A stretch of 64,000 bases of DNA. Source: Tissierella sp. (GTDB lineage Bacteria; Bacillota; Clostridia; Tissierellales; Tissierellaceae). The translations under genes were made by a program, and so were the position numbers. The stretch is taken from positions 1 through 64,000 of the forward strand of contig NZ_JARIEF010000018.1 of the NCBI RefSeq assembly GCF_029266915.1. Direction: 5' to 3'. Shown in pieces: positions 44,029 through 53,708 of the stretch. Below the pieces are notes generated by a model, which had not been told where the DNA came from, did no database searches, and saw only the letters and a list, made by a program, of their open reading frames with translations. Every line of letters begins with the position of its first letter. The stretch's first letter is position 1.

Positions 44029-44601
44029 TTGATAAATACTGAAAATGATGAAAATGATTCTAAAAAAGATAAAGGTAAAAAAGAAGAGATGATAGATTGG
44101 ATAAAGAGCATCTCATTTGCCATAATAGTTGCAGTTTTGATAAATACTTTTTTGTTTAATTCTACCTATGTGCTTGGAAACTCTATGCAGCCTACTCTTC
44201 ACCCAAAAGACAGATTGTTTGCTGTAAAAGCGACCCTGTTTTTTAAAGGACCTGAGAGAGGTGATATAGTTATTTTAAAGGCGCCTGATGATCCTAAAAA
44301 AGATTATATAAAAAGAATAATAGGAGTTGAAGGAGATTTAGTTGAAATTATAGAAGGAAGAGTATATGTAAATGAAAAGCTGCTTGAAGAAGATTATATA
44401 GAACAAGATTCTTACACTCACATATATAATACAGATATTTGGGAAGTTGGAGAAGATGAAGTTTTTGTATTAGGAGACAACAGAGAGAAAAATGCCAGTA
44501 AGGATAGCAGGACATTTGGAGTTATAGATGTAAAGGATGTAAAAGGTATTACCGGATTTAGATATTTTCCTATAAATGATAGATTTGGATCTATAGATTA
44601 G
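44029..44601 (+). CDS. lepB: Signal peptidase I
   Basis: Membrane protease that removes signal peptides from secreted proteins. The 190-residue protein has a charged N terminus, one membrane helix (residues 28-43), catalytic Ser52 in LGNSMQPTL and Lys95 in DYIKRIIGVEGD. The box VFVLGDNREKNASKDSRTFG (family motif GDNxxxSxDSR) is present. TTG 44029 has AGGAGG 8 bases upstream. Confidence 0.95.
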   Translation: MINTENDENDSKKDKGKKEEMIDWIKSISFAIIVAVLINTFLFNSTYVLGNSMQPTLHPKDRLFAVKATLFFKGPERGDIVILKAPDDPKKDYIKRIIGVEGDLVEIIEGRVYVNEKLLEEDYIEQDSYTHIYNTDIWEVGEDEVFVLGDNREKNASKDSRTFGVIDVKDVKGITGFRYFPINDRFGSID

Positions 44602-44632
44602 ATATTTAAACTTTAATAGAGGATAGGCTTAA

Positions 44633-44673
44633 AATAAAGGATAGCTCTAATAAAACTGGGGTTATCCTTTATT
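44633..44673 (+). terminator. Terminator candidate after lepB
   Basis: AATAAAGGATAGCTC pairs with GGGGTTATCCTTTATT over about 15 bp including G-U pairs, with an 11-base loop. No separate T run follows, but Ts lie in the right arm. Confidence 0.55.
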
Positions 44674-44683
44674 CTAATAGTGT

Positions 44684-44712
44684 TTTACATATAGATGAAA
44701 ATTTGCTATAAT
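44684..44712 (+). promoter_or_regulatory. Promoter of lepA
   Basis: TTTACA (-35), 17 bases, TATAAT (-10) with TGC immediately before the -10. About 35 bases upstream of the lepA start. Confidence 0.8.
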
Positions 44713-44748
44713 TACTTAGAATGAATTAAAGGAGGAAGAACACCTTAG

Positions 44749-46572
44749 ATGAATAATAATAATAATAACAATAATAAAAAGAAAAATATAAGGAATTTCT
44801 CTATAATAGCCCATATAGATCACGGTAAGTCTACTCTTGCAGATAGACTTATAGAAAAAACAGGAATGTTGACTTCGCGTGAGATGCAGTCGCAAGTATT
44901 GGATAATATGGATTTGGAAAGAGAAAGAGGTATTACGATTAAATTAAAGGCAGTTAGACTTGACTATAAGGCTAAAAATGGAGAAGAGTACATATTAAAC
45001 CTTATAGATACTCCTGGACATGTCGATTTTACCTATGAGGTTTCAAGATCTCTAGCAGCATGTGAAGGGGCTGTTTTAATAGTAGATGCAACACAGGGAA
45101 TAGAAGCTCAGACGTTAGCAAACGTATATCTTGCTTTAGATCAGGACTTAGAAATACTTCCGGTAATAAATAAAATTGACCTTCCAAGTGCAAGACCTGA
45201 AGAAGTTAAAAAAGAAGTGGAGGATATTATAGGGATAGATTGTGAAGAAGCTCCTTTAATATCAGCTAAAAATGGAACAAATATAGAAAGTGTCTTAGAG
45301 GCAATAATAGAAAAAATACCAGCGCCAGAGATGGATACAAAAGCTCCTCTTAAAGCTTTAATCTTTGACTCTATTTATGACTCCTATAAAGGTGTTATAT
45401 GTTATGTAAGGATAGTAGAGGGAACTGTAAAACCAGGTACTGAGATACAACTTATGGCAACTGGAAAAACTTTTGAAGTAGCAGAAGTTGGAGTTATAAC
45501 TGGAGAGCATATAGTTTTAGACAAGCTTGAAGCTGGAGATGTAGGATTTATAACGGCTAGTATAAAAAATGTTAAAGAAGCAAATGTAGGAGATACTATA
45601 ACCTCAAAGAATAATCCGACAAAAGAAGCTCTTCCAGGATACAAGGAAGTTGTACCAATGGTTTACAGTGGTATATATCCATCTGAAGGAGAGGACTTTA
45701 ACTCAGTGCGTGAAGCTCTTGAAAAGCTTCAGGTAAATGATGCAGCACTTGTTTTTGAACCAGAGACATCAGTTGCCCTAGGATTTGGATTTAGATGCGG
45801 ATTCTTAGGCCTGCTCCACATGGAGATTATTCAAGAAAGACTTGATAGAGAGTTTAACTTAAATATAATAGCAACTGCTCCAAGTGTTATCTATAAGGTA
45901 ATAAAAAAGGATGGAAGTATGGTTGAAATTCAAAACCCAAGCAATCTTCCGCCGCAAGATGAAATAGACTATATGGAGGAACCAATTGTTAATGCATCTA
46001 TAATGAGCCCAACGGAATATGTTGGAACTATAATGGAACTTTGTCAAAACAAGCGAGGCAACTTTATAAATATGGAATATTTAGAAGAAACAAGAGTAGT
46101 TCTTCACTATGACCTGCCTTTAAACGAGGTTATATACGATTTCTTTGATGCTCTTAAATCAAAGACACGAGGGTATGCTTCTTTTGATTATGAATTAAAG
46201 GGATACAAAAGATCAGATCTTATAAAATTAGATCTTCTTATAAACGAAGAATCAGTCGATGCCTTCTCACTTATAGTTCATAGAGATAAGGCTTATGAGA
46301 GAGGAAAGAGTATAACAGAAAAGTTGGTAGATGAGATTCCAAGGCATCAGTTTACCATACCGATACAAGCAGCTATTGGATCAAAAATAATAGCTCGTGA
46401 GACTATTCGTGCCCTTAGAAAAGATGTTACAGCTAAGTGTTATGGAGGAGATATCTCCCGTAAGAGAAAATTATTAGAAAAACAAAAGCAAGGTAAGAAA
46501 AGAATGAGACAAATTGGTTCAGTAGAAGTTCCTCAAGAGGCATTTTTAGCTGTTCTTAAATATGATGATTAA
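44749..46572 (+). CDS. lepA: Elongation factor 4 (LepA) with poly-Asn N terminus
   Basis: Ribosomal GTPase that back-translocates or aids initiation-stage ribosome assembly. The 607-residue protein shows G1 [10 protein letters not shown]3 DTPGHVDF, G4 NKIDLPSA, and the LepA-specific C-terminal domain ([36 protein letters not shown]). The first nine residues are M followed by eight Asn, encoded by an AAT/AAC trinucleotide run. The only ATG in frame is 44749, with GGAGG 13 bases upstream, which is longer than usual spacing. Confidence 0.97.
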   Translation: MNNNNNNNNKKKNIRNFSIIAHIDHGKSTLADRLIEKTGMLTSREMQSQVLDNMDLERERGITIKLKAVRLDYKAKNGEEYILNLIDTPGHVDFTYEVSRSLAACEGAVLIVDATQGIEAQTLANVYLALDQDLEILPVINKIDLPSARPEEVKKEVEDIIGIDCEEAPLISAKNGTNIESVLEAIIEKIPAPEMDTKAPLKALIFDSIYDSYKGVICYVRIVEGTVKPGTEIQLMATGKTFEVAEVGVITGEHIVLDKLEAGDVGFITASIKNVKEANVGDTITSKNNPTKEALPGYKEVVPMVYSGIYPSEGEDFNSVREALEKLQVNDAALVFEPETSVALGFGFRCGFLGLLHMEIIQERLDREFNLNIIATAPSVIYKVIKKDGSMVEIQNPSNLPPQDEIDYMEEPIVNASIMSPTEYVGTIMELCQNKRGNFINMEYLEETRVVLHYDLPLNEVIYDFFDALKSKTRGYASFDYELKGYKRSDLIKLDLLINEESVDAFSLIVHRDKAYERGKSITEKLVDEIPRHQFTIPIQAAIGSKIIARETIRALRKDVTAKCYGGDISRKRKLLEKQKQGKKRMRQIGSVEVPQEAFLAVLKYDD

Positions 46573-46584
46573 ATAGAAATGATT

Positions 46585-46614
46585 AAAATACCTACCTTTA
46601 AAGGTAGGTATTTT
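46585..46614 (+). terminator. Terminator between lepA and hemW
   Basis: AAAATACCTACCTTT/AAAGGTAGGTATTTT is a perfect 15-bp palindrome that ends about 6 bases before the hemW RBS, so it probably attenuates rather than fully separates. Confidence 0.65.
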
Positions 46615-46631
46615 AAATTAGGAGGAAGGTC

Positions 46632-47771
46632 ATGGACAATATAGGAATTTATATTCATATTCCATTTTGCAGGGCTAAGTGTTACTACTGTGACTTTACA
46701 AGTTTTGCAGGAAAAGAAAATATAATAGATAGATATATAGATAATCTTATAGGAGAATTAGGACTATATAAAGATAAGGTTAAAGATAAGAAAATATATT
46801 CTATATTTATTGGTGGGGGGACCCCTTCGCATATAGACGAGAAACATATAGTTAGAATAATGAAGTTTATTCGAGAAAACTTTAATGTAGATGATCTTGA
46901 AGAAGCGAGTATAGAAATAAATCCGGGCACTTTAGATAAAAATAAGGCTCAAGCCTATAAAGATGCAGGAATAAATCGAGCTAGTATGGGAGTGCAGACC
47001 TTAAACCCGGATCATCTTAAAAAAATAGGAAGAATACACGATGAAAAGCAAGTTTATGAATCTTATGAAACGCTAAGAAGAGCTGGATTTGATAATATAA
47101 ATTTAGATTTCATATTTGGGCTGCCAGATGAAACTATAGAAGATGTCTCAAAGAATTTAGATCTTATAGAAGAAATTAAACCTGAACATATATCTTATTA
47201 TGGACTTATACTAGAAGAAGGTACTGTGCTATACAAGCTAGAAGGCAAGGGAGAGCTCAATATTCCAAGTGATGAAAAAGAGCGGGAGATGTACTATCTT
47301 ATAAAAAAGAGACTGAAGTCTATGGGCTATCTTCACTATGAGATATCAAACTTTTCTTTAAGGGGAAGAGAATGCAAACACAATGTGCTTTATTGGAACA
47401 TACTTCCCTACATTGGAGTTGGACTATCAAGTCACTCTTATTATGGAGGAAAAAGATATTGGAACCATGATAATTTCCAGGATTATTTTAAAGCTATAGA
47501 TAAGGGGGAGCTTCCCATAGAAGGAGAAGAGAAATCTACTCTTAAAGATGAAATATCAGAGTTTGCTATAATGGGTCTTAGGTTTATAGATGGAATAGAT
47601 AAGCAAATATTTAGAGATAGATTTGGCAAAAGTATAGAATACTACTATAAAGAAGCAATTAAAGATCATATAGAAGATGGATTGCTAGAAGAAAATGAAA
47701 GAAGCATAAAACTTACAGACAAGGGACTTGACCTTTCAAATAAGGTAGAAGTAGACTTTTTATTGGAATAA
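46632..47771 (+). CDS. hemW: Radical SAM heme chaperone HemW (oxygen-independent coproporphyrinogen III oxidase-like)
   Basis: Radical SAM protein that binds heme and is thought to deliver it to respiratory enzymes. The 379-residue protein has IPFCRAKCYYCDF, the CxxxCxxC cluster site, followed by FIGGGTPSH and the typical HemN-like barrel. It is found between lepA and hrcA as in Bacillus and Clostridia. It is not a true HemN, judging by context and size. Confidence 0.92.
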   Translation: MDNIGIYIHIPFCRAKCYYCDFTSFAGKENIIDRYIDNLIGELGLYKDKVKDKKIYSIFIGGGTPSHIDEKHIVRIMKFIRENFNVDDLEEASIEINPGTLDKNKAQAYKDAGINRASMGVQTLNPDHLKKIGRIHDEKQVYESYETLRRAGFDNINLDFIFGLPDETIEDVSKNLDLIEEIKPEHISYYGLILEEGTVLYKLEGKGELNIPSDEKEREMYYLIKKRLKSMGYLHYEISNFSLRGRECKHNVLYWNILPYIGVGLSSHSYYGGKRYWNHDNFQDYFKAIDKGELPIEGEEKSTLKDEISEFAIMGLRFIDGIDKQIFRDRFGKSIEYYYKEAIKDHIEDGLLEENERSIKLTDKGLDLSNKVEVDFLLE

Positions 47772-47803
47772 AATAATAAATTCTACTTTTTTTCTTTTAT
47801 CTC

Positions 47804-47832
47804 TTGACAAAGCTCTGAAAAAATGATAATTT
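47804..47832 (+). promoter_or_regulatory. Promoter of the hrcA-grpE-dnaK operon
   Basis: TTGACA (-35) is followed after 15-17 bases by GATAAT/TAATTT, with the CIRCE operator just downstream. Confidence 0.7.
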
Positions 47833-47844
47833 ATTAATATGGTC

Positions 47845-47871
47845 TTAGCACTCTAAGAGATAGACTGCTAA
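47845..47871 (+). promoter_or_regulatory. CIRCE operator (HrcA-binding site)
   Basis: TTAGCACTC, 9 bases, GACTGCTAA matches the CIRCE consensus TTAGCACTC-N9-GAGTGCTAA at all but one position. It overlaps the expected transcript start and lies about 35 bases before the hrcA ATG, so HrcA should repress its own heat-shock operon. Confidence 0.93.
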
Positions 47872-47905
47872 CAACATCCAAGATATGGATTCCGAGGTGA
47901 AAATA

Positions 47906-48961
47906 ATGTTGGATGATAGAAAATTAAAAGTTCTATATGCTATTATTAATAGTTATATAGATACAGCTGAACCGATAGGTTCTAGAACTATTTCAAAAAA
48001 CTTTGACTTAGGAGTTAGTTCAGCTACAATAAGAAATGAAATGTCAGATTTAGAAGAACAGGGATTTTTAAATAAACCTTATTCATCTTCTGGAAGAATA
48101 CCTTCTGAAAAAGCTTATAGACTTTATGTAGATGAAATAATGAAATCACATATTTTCAGCAAAAAAGCTTCAGAAGATGCTCATATGAAGAGTTTATTAA
48201 CTAAAGAAAACGCCCACATAGAAGAGATAATGCAAAACGCAGCCAAGATACTCTCTGTGTTTACAAACTATACTTCTATAGTAGCATCACCAAAATTTCA
48301 AAATAGCATAATAAAACAAATTCAATTGGTATCTCTAGAAGGATTAGGGGTACTTATAGTAATAGTACTAAATAATGGGATAATAAAAAATCCTATGTAT
48401 AAATGTAGCGAAAAGATTGATTCTGATGATTTAAATATTATATCTAATATTATAAACGAAGAATTAAGAGGTATTAATCTAGAAGAACTATTTATTAAAT
48501 TAGAAAATGGATATTCATATAGCCAAGATAAGCGAGAAGCAAATAGATATAAAAAAATAATAGATATGATCTATCCAATACTTTTAGATTCTATAGAAGA
48601 TCTTATTTCTATAGAGTTATATTTTGAAGGCCTTACTAATATTTTTAATTTCCCCGAATATAGAGATGTAGAAAAAGCTAAATCTCTTATGTCATTTATA
48701 GAAGATAAAGATTTAATCTTAAATATGCTGGCTAATACATCTTTAAACGAGGGTGTAGACATTATAATAGGAAATGAAAATATATATTCTCCAATAAAAG
48801 ATATAAGTATAATAACAACAACTTATAAAACTGGAGATAAGATCTTTGGAAGAGTAGGACTCATTGGACCTATGCGGATGGACTATGTTAATCTGATCAA
48901 TACTTTAAAGGTTTTTTCCAAAGATATCAATCAAGCAATAAATTTTTTATTGGATGAATAG
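47906..48961 (+). CDS. hrcA: Heat-inducible transcription repressor HrcA
   Basis: Dimeric repressor that binds CIRCE and is kept active by GroEL. From ATG 47906 it is 351 residues, opening MLDDRKLKVLYAIINSYIDTAEPIGSRTISKNFDLGVSSATIRNEM, the winged-helix DNA-binding domain. GAGGTGA lies 5 bases before this ATG, so it is preferred to 47885. CIRCE immediately upstream confirms autoregulation. Confidence 0.95.
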   Translation: MLDDRKLKVLYAIINSYIDTAEPIGSRTISKNFDLGVSSATIRNEMSDLEEQGFLNKPYSSSGRIPSEKAYRLYVDEIMKSHIFSKKASEDAHMKSLLTKENAHIEEIMQNAAKILSVFTNYTSIVASPKFQNSIIKQIQLVSLEGLGVLIVIVLNNGIIKNPMYKCSEKIDSDDLNIISNIINEELRGINLEELFIKLENGYSYSQDKREANRYKKIIDMIYPILLDSIEDLISIELYFEGLTNIFNFPEYRDVEKAKSLMSFIEDKDLILNMLANTSLNEGVDIIIGNENIYSPIKDISIITTTYKTGDKIFGRVGLIGPMRMDYVNLINTLKVFSKDINQAINFLLDE

Positions 48962-48994
48962 ATATAGATAAATAATTAAATCTGAGGTGAGAAA

Positions 48995-49561
48995 ATGAAA
49001 TTTAATAAAGAAGACAATGAAGAAAAAGATTTAAAAGAAGAAGATGAAAAATCAGAAGACGAAAAAGTAGAAGAAGAATATGGGGTCAATAAGGAAGAGA
49101 CAGTTTTCGCTAGTGACGATGAAGAACTAGACAAAGTTTTAAAAGAAAATGAAGAACTTAATACTAGATTTCAAAGACTACAGGCTGATTTTATAAATTA
49201 TAAAAAAAGAGTAGAAAAAGAAAAAGAAGGATTAATAAGCTATGGTATGGAGTCATTAGCTTTTGATTTATTGCCTATCCTCGATAACTTTGAAAGAGCT
49301 CTAGAGACTGAACAAGATAAAGAAGATCCATTCTTTAAAGGAATTCAAATGATTCAAGATGGACTACTTGGTGTACTAGAGAAAAACAATATAAAAGAGA
49401 TGGATTCTTTAAACAAACCTTTTAATCCTGAGATTCATCATGCTGTTGGCATGGAAGACTCAGAAGAACATGAAAAAGATATAGTAATTAGAGTTCTTCA
49501 AAAAGGGTATACTATGAAAGAAAAAGTTATAAGACCAGCAATGGTTATGGTATCTCAATAG
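48995..49561 (+). CDS. grpE: Nucleotide exchange factor GrpE
   Basis: Co-chaperone that releases ADP from DnaK. The 188-residue protein has a long acidic N terminus, a coiled coil (NEELNTRFQRLQADFINYKKRVEKEKEG) and the beta-domain (VIRVLQKGYTMKEKVIRPAMVMVS). It is placed between hrcA and dnaK. Confidence 0.95.
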   Translation: MKFNKEDNEEKDLKEEDEKSEDEKVEEEYGVNKEETVFASDDEELDKVLKENEELNTRFQRLQADFINYKKRVEKEKEGLISYGMESLAFDLLPILDNFERALETEQDKEDPFFKGIQMIQDGLLGVLEKNNIKEMDSLNKPFNPEIHHAVGMEDSEEHEKDIVIRVLQKGYTMKEKVIRPAMVMVSQ

Positions 49562-49622
49562 TAAAAATAAATAAAACTATATAAAAATAAAAAATAATTT
49601 GTTAAATTGGGAGGAAATATAA

Positions 49623-51464
49623 ATGGGAAAAATAATAGGAATTGATTTAGGAACAACAAACTCTGCTGTAGCTGTAATGGAAGGTGGAGAAGCGATAATA
49701 ATACCTAACGTTGAGGGAAACAGAACTACTCCTTCAGTAGTAGCATTTACAAAAGACGGTGAAAGATTAGTGGGGGAAACTGCAAAGAGACAGGCAATAA
49801 CTAACCCTGAGAGAACAGTTCAATCAGTAAAAAGAGAAATGGGTACAGATTACAAGATAAGCATAGACTCTAAAGACTATACACCACCTGAGTTATCAGC
49901 TATGATTCTTCAAAAAATAAAAGCTGACGCTGAAAGCTATTTAGGAGAAACTGTAACTGAAGCTGTTATAACAGTTCCAGCATACTTTACGGACAGCCAA
50001 AGACAAGCAACTAAAGACGCTGGAAAGATTGCAGGACTTGAAGTTAAGAGAATCATAAACGAGCCAACTGCAGCAGCACTTGCATATGGCATGGATAAAC
50101 AAGAGGGACAACACAAGATCATGGTATTTGACCTAGGTGGAGGAACCTTTGACGTATCTATCCTTGAACTCGGAGACGGAGTATTTGAAGTTCTTTCTAC
50201 AAGAGGAAACAATACACTTGGTGGAGACGACTTTGATAATAAACTAATAGAATATATAAATGATGCATTTAAAAAGGAAAATGGTGTGGATCTTACGAAA
50301 GATAAGATGAGTCTTCAAAGATTAAAAGAAGCTTCAGAAAAAGCTAAAAAAGAATTATCTTCAACTATGTCTACAAGCATAAACCTACCATTTATTACAG
50401 CAACACAAGCAGGTCCAGTTCACTTAAACATGGATATAACTCGTGCAAAATTTGAAGAACTTACTTCAGAATTAGTAGATAATACTATGGAACCTGTTAA
50501 ACTTGCTCTTAAAGATGCAAATTTAAAAGCTGGAGATATAGAAAAAGTATTATTAGTAGGTGGATCTACTAGAATACCAGCTGTTCAATCAGCAGTTAAA
50601 AACTTAATTGGAAGAGAACCACAAAAAGATATAAACCCAGATGAGTGTGTTGCACTTGGTGCAGCTATACAAGGTGGAGTTTTAAGTGGAGAAGTTAAAG
50701 ACTTACTACTTCTTGACGTAACACCACTTTCATTAGGACTTGAAACACTTGGTGGAGTAACTACACGACTAATAGAGAGAAATACAACTATTCCTACTAA
50801 GAAGTCTCAAACATTTACAACAGCAGCAGACAATCAAAATTCCGTGGATATTCATGTTCTTCAAGGTGAAAGAGAAATGTCTAAAGACAACACTACACTT
50901 GGAAGATTCCAGCTTGACGGAATACCAACAGCTCCAAGAGGAGTTCCTCAGATAGAAGTTACTTTTGATATAGATGCTAATGGTATAGTAAATGTTAGTG
51001 CTAAAGACTTAGGAACTGGAAAAGAGCAAAGAATAACTATAACATCTTCATCAAATCTTTCAGAAGATGAGATAGATAAGAAAATCAAAGACGCAGAGAG
51101 ATTTGCAGAAGAAGATAAAGCTAAAAAAGAAACTATAGAAGTTAGAAATACAGCAGATACACTAGTTTATCAAACAGAAAAAACTATGAAAGATCTAGAT
51201 GATAAGATCTCAGAAGATGAAAAAACAACAGTAAACACTAAATTAGACGAATTAAAGAAAGCATTAGAGTCTGATGATATGGGAGATATAAAAGCAAAAA
51301 CTGAAGAACTTAATACAGAGTTCTATAAAATCTCTGAAAAAATATATGAAAACACTAATCCAGAAGGACAAGCAGGAGCAGAAGGACAAGAAAGTGCACC
51401 TGAGGACGATGTAGTAGAAGGAGATTATGAAGTGGTAGATGAAGATGAGGTAGATGGAGAATAA
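49623..51464 (+). CDS. dnaK: Chaperone protein DnaK (Hsp70)
   Basis: ATP-dependent folding chaperone of 613 residues. The nucleotide domain has [32 protein letters not shown] and [11 protein letters not shown], and the substrate domain has [19 protein letters not shown]. The C terminus is acidic ([19 protein letters not shown]). The Gram-positive deletion in the N-terminal quadrant is likely, because the protein is short. Confidence 0.98.
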   Translation: MGKIIGIDLGTTNSAVAVMEGGEAIIIPNVEGNRTTPSVVAFTKDGERLVGETAKRQAITNPERTVQSVKREMGTDYKISIDSKDYTPPELSAMILQKIKADAESYLGETVTEAVITVPAYFTDSQRQATKDAGKIAGLEVKRIINEPTAAALAYGMDKQEGQHKIMVFDLGGGTFDVSILELGDGVFEVLSTRGNNTLGGDDFDNKLIEYINDAFKKENGVDLTKDKMSLQRLKEASEKAKKELSSTMSTSINLPFITATQAGPVHLNMDITRAKFEELTSELVDNTMEPVKLALKDANLKAGDIEKVLLVGGSTRIPAVQSAVKNLIGREPQKDINPDECVALGAAIQGGVLSGEVKDLLLLDVTPLSLGLETLGGVTTRLIERNTTIPTKKSQTFTTAADNQNSVDIHVLQGEREMSKDNTTLGRFQLDGIPTAPRGVPQIEVTFDIDANGIVNVSAKDLGTGKEQRITITSSSNLSEDEIDKKIKDAERFAEEDKAKKETIEVRNTADTLVYQTEKTMKDLDDKISEDEKTTVNTKLDELKKALESDDMGDIKAKTEELNTEFYKISEKIYENTNPEGQAGAEGQESAPEDDVVEGDYEVVDEDEVDGE

Positions 51465-51500
51465 TTAATATGTAAAGATTAATTAGCAATTAAGAAAAAT

Positions 51501-51542
51501 AAATTTCAAAGCTAAATCAACTGATTTAGCTTTGAAATTTTT
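51501..51542 (+). terminator. Strong hairpin between dnaK and dnaJ
   Basis: A perfect 19-bp stem AAATTTCAAAGCTAAATCA/TGATTTAGCTTTGAAATTT with a 2-base loop runs into five Ts. It lies about 40 bases before the dnaJ start and should reduce or stop read-through from dnaK. Confidence 0.9.
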
Positions 51543-51581
51543 AATGCTAAGATTACATATTTAAGAAAGCGGGGAAATTTT

Positions 51582-52685
51582 TTGAGAGATTATTATGAAA
51601 TATTAGGATTGGAAAAAAATGCAAGTGAAGATGAAATTAAGAGCGCCTATAGAACTATAGCTAAAAAATTTCATCCAGATTTAAATCCAGATAATGAAGA
51701 AGCAGAAAAAAGCTTTAAAGAAGCTACTGCAGCTTACGAGATATTAAGGGATCCAGAAAAAAGATCTCGTTATGATAGATTTGGTCATAGTGGAGTAGAC
51801 CCAAATTCTCAAGGATTTGGCGGATTTGGAGATATATTTGAAGATATATTTGATATCTTTGGTGGAGGTGGAGGACACTCTAGAAGAAGACAAGGTCCAA
51901 TGCAGGGTGAAGATTTACGATATGGCCTAAATATAGACTTAAAAGATGCTGTTTTTGGAGCAGAAAAAAGTATTCATATTAATAGACAAGAAGAGTGTAC
52001 TACATGTCATGGAGATGGAGCCAAGCCTGGAACTGATAAGAAAACATGCACTAGGTGTAATGGATCGGGAGAAGTTAAATTTGCCCAGCAAACTCCATTT
52101 GGTCAATTTGTAAGAAGTGCCCCTTGTGATACATGTGAGGGAAGTGGGGAAATTTTTGAAGAAAAATGTGAAACTTGTCACGGCAGTGGAAAAGAAAATA
52201 AAACTAGGGAAATAAAAATAAATATTCCTCCCGGAGTAGATAGTGATTCTGTAATATCTATGAGAGGTGAAGGAGAAGCTGGTGAGAAAGGTGGACCAGC
52301 AGGAGATTTATATGTTTATATAAATGTAGAAGAAGATCCAGTCTTTAAAAGAGAACGCAATAATATATTTATAGAGATACCTATTACTTTCCCAGAAGCG
52401 GTACTGGGTTCTGAAATAGAAGTACCAACACTTGAAGGAATTGAAAAGTTTGATCTTCCTAAGGGAACTCAAACTGGAACTCAGTTCAGACTTAAGGATA
52501 AAGGTGTTCCTAACTTAAGAGGCGGAGGTAAGGGAGACTTGTACTTTGAGGTAGTAGTTCAAGTTCCTAAAAAGATAGATGAAAAACAAGAAGAGCTTCT
52601 TTTAGAATTCTCTAAGGGAATGGGAGAAGAACTTCATACAAATAAAAAGAGTTTTTTCGATAAAGTTAAAGACGTATTTAAATAG
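51582..52685 (+). CDS. dnaJ: Chaperone protein DnaJ (Hsp40)
   Basis: Stimulates DnaK ATP hydrolysis. The 367-residue protein has a J domain (DYYEILGL, HPD at KFHPDLN), a G/F-rich linker, the Zn-finger region with four CxxCxGxG repeats (CTTCHGDG, CTRCNGSG, CDTCEGSG, CETCHGSG) and the substrate-binding C terminus. TTG 51582 is the start, with AGCGGGG upstream; the J domain begins there. Confidence 0.97.
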   Translation: MRDYYEILGLEKNASEDEIKSAYRTIAKKFHPDLNPDNEEAEKSFKEATAAYEILRDPEKRSRYDRFGHSGVDPNSQGFGGFGDIFEDIFDIFGGGGGHSRRRQGPMQGEDLRYGLNIDLKDAVFGAEKSIHINRQEECTTCHGDGAKPGTDKKTCTRCNGSGEVKFAQQTPFGQFVRSAPCDTCEGSGEIFEEKCETCHGSGKENKTREIKINIPPGVDSDSVISMRGEGEAGEKGGPAGDLYVYINVEEDPVFKRERNNIFIEIPITFPEAVLGSEIEVPTLEGIEKFDLPKGTQTGTQFRLKDKGVPNLRGGGKGDLYFEVVVQVPKKIDEKQEELLLEFSKGMGEELHTNKKSFFDKVKDVFK

Positions 52686-52686
52686 G

Positions 52687-52719
52687 AAACTATCATCTCC
52701 CAGGAGATGATAGTTTTTT
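52687..52719 (+). terminator. Terminator after dnaJ
   Basis: A perfect 14-bp stem AAACTATCATCTCC/GGAGATGATAGTTT with a CA loop is followed by TTTT. Confidence 0.9.
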
Positions 52720-52767
52720 TACTAGAAAACAAGTCTTCTTTAAGCTATAATTAAGGAGACAATAAAA

Positions 52768-53700
52768 ATGGGAAGTGTTTATATGAAATGGACAGAAATA
52801 AAAGCTACAATAGCAAAGAAAGATGAAGAACTCGTTTCAGGTATATTTTATAATATAGGAGCAGCGGCATTAGATATAGAAGATCCCAATGATCTTATAG
52901 ATCTATCAAATCAAAAAGAAGGATGGGACTTTTTTGGAATAAATTTAGAAGGCTTAAATCTAGAAGAAATAATTATTAAAGCATTTTTTTCTGAAGAAGA
53001 AGATATAGACGCTATTATCGCTTCATTTAAAGCGCAGATAGAAGCGGAAGGTCTTGGGGTTATTACGCTAGATGAAATAGAAGATGAAGATTATTTAAAC
53101 AATTGGAAGAAATATTTTAAGCCCTTTAAAATAGGAAAAAATATAATTATAAAACCTTCTTGGGAAAACTATGAAGAAGAAAAAGAAGACATAATAATAG
53201 ATATAGATCCAGGTATGGCTTTTGGTACAGGAACACACGAAACTACTTCGCTATGTATAGAAGCTTTAGAAGAGCATGTAAAGGATGGAGACACAGTTTT
53301 TGATATAGGTTGCGGAAGTGGTATTCTTAGTATAGTAAGCGCAAAGCTAGGTGCGAAAGATCTAGTTGCTATAGATCTTGACCCAGCTTGTGTAAGGATA
53401 TCCAAGGAAAATATAGCTCACAACAATCTAAGTGATAAGATAGAAGTCAAGCATGGAGATCTATTAGAAGTATTGGAAGGAAAAGCAGATGTAATAGTTG
53501 CTAATATAATAGCAGAAGCTATTCTCAGTATAACTGCTACTGTAAAAAATTATTTAAAAGAAGATGGAATCTTCATAGCATCTGGAATAATCTTAGATAA
53601 GAGAGATAGTGTTCTAGAATCTTTAAACATGAATGGATTTAAATTACAAGAAATAAAAACACAAGGCGAATGGGTATGTATAATATCTTCTAAGGAATAG
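52768..53700 (+). CDS. prmA: Ribosomal protein L11 methyltransferase
   Basis: SAM-dependent methyltransferase that trimethylates L11. The 310-residue protein has an N-terminal substrate domain, DPGMAFGTGTHETT, the SAM-binding motif DIGCGSGIL and NIIAEAI. ATG 52768 has AAGGAG 9 bases before it. It is followed by rsmE and mtaB in the standard Firmicutes order. Confidence 0.95.
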   Translation: MGSVYMKWTEIKATIAKKDEELVSGIFYNIGAAALDIEDPNDLIDLSNQKEGWDFFGINLEGLNLEEIIIKAFFSEEEDIDAIIASFKAQIEAEGLGVITLDEIEDEDYLNNWKKYFKPFKIGKNIIIKPSWENYEEEKEDIIIDIDPGMAFGTGTHETTSLCIEALEEHVKDGDTVFDIGCGSGILSIVSAKLGAKDLVAIDLDPACVRISKENIAHNNLSDKIEVKHGDLLEVLEGKADVIVANIIAEAILSITATVKNYLKEDGIFIASGIILDKRDSVLESLNMNGFKLQEIKTQGEWVCIISSKE

Positions 53701-53708
53701 GTGATTTG

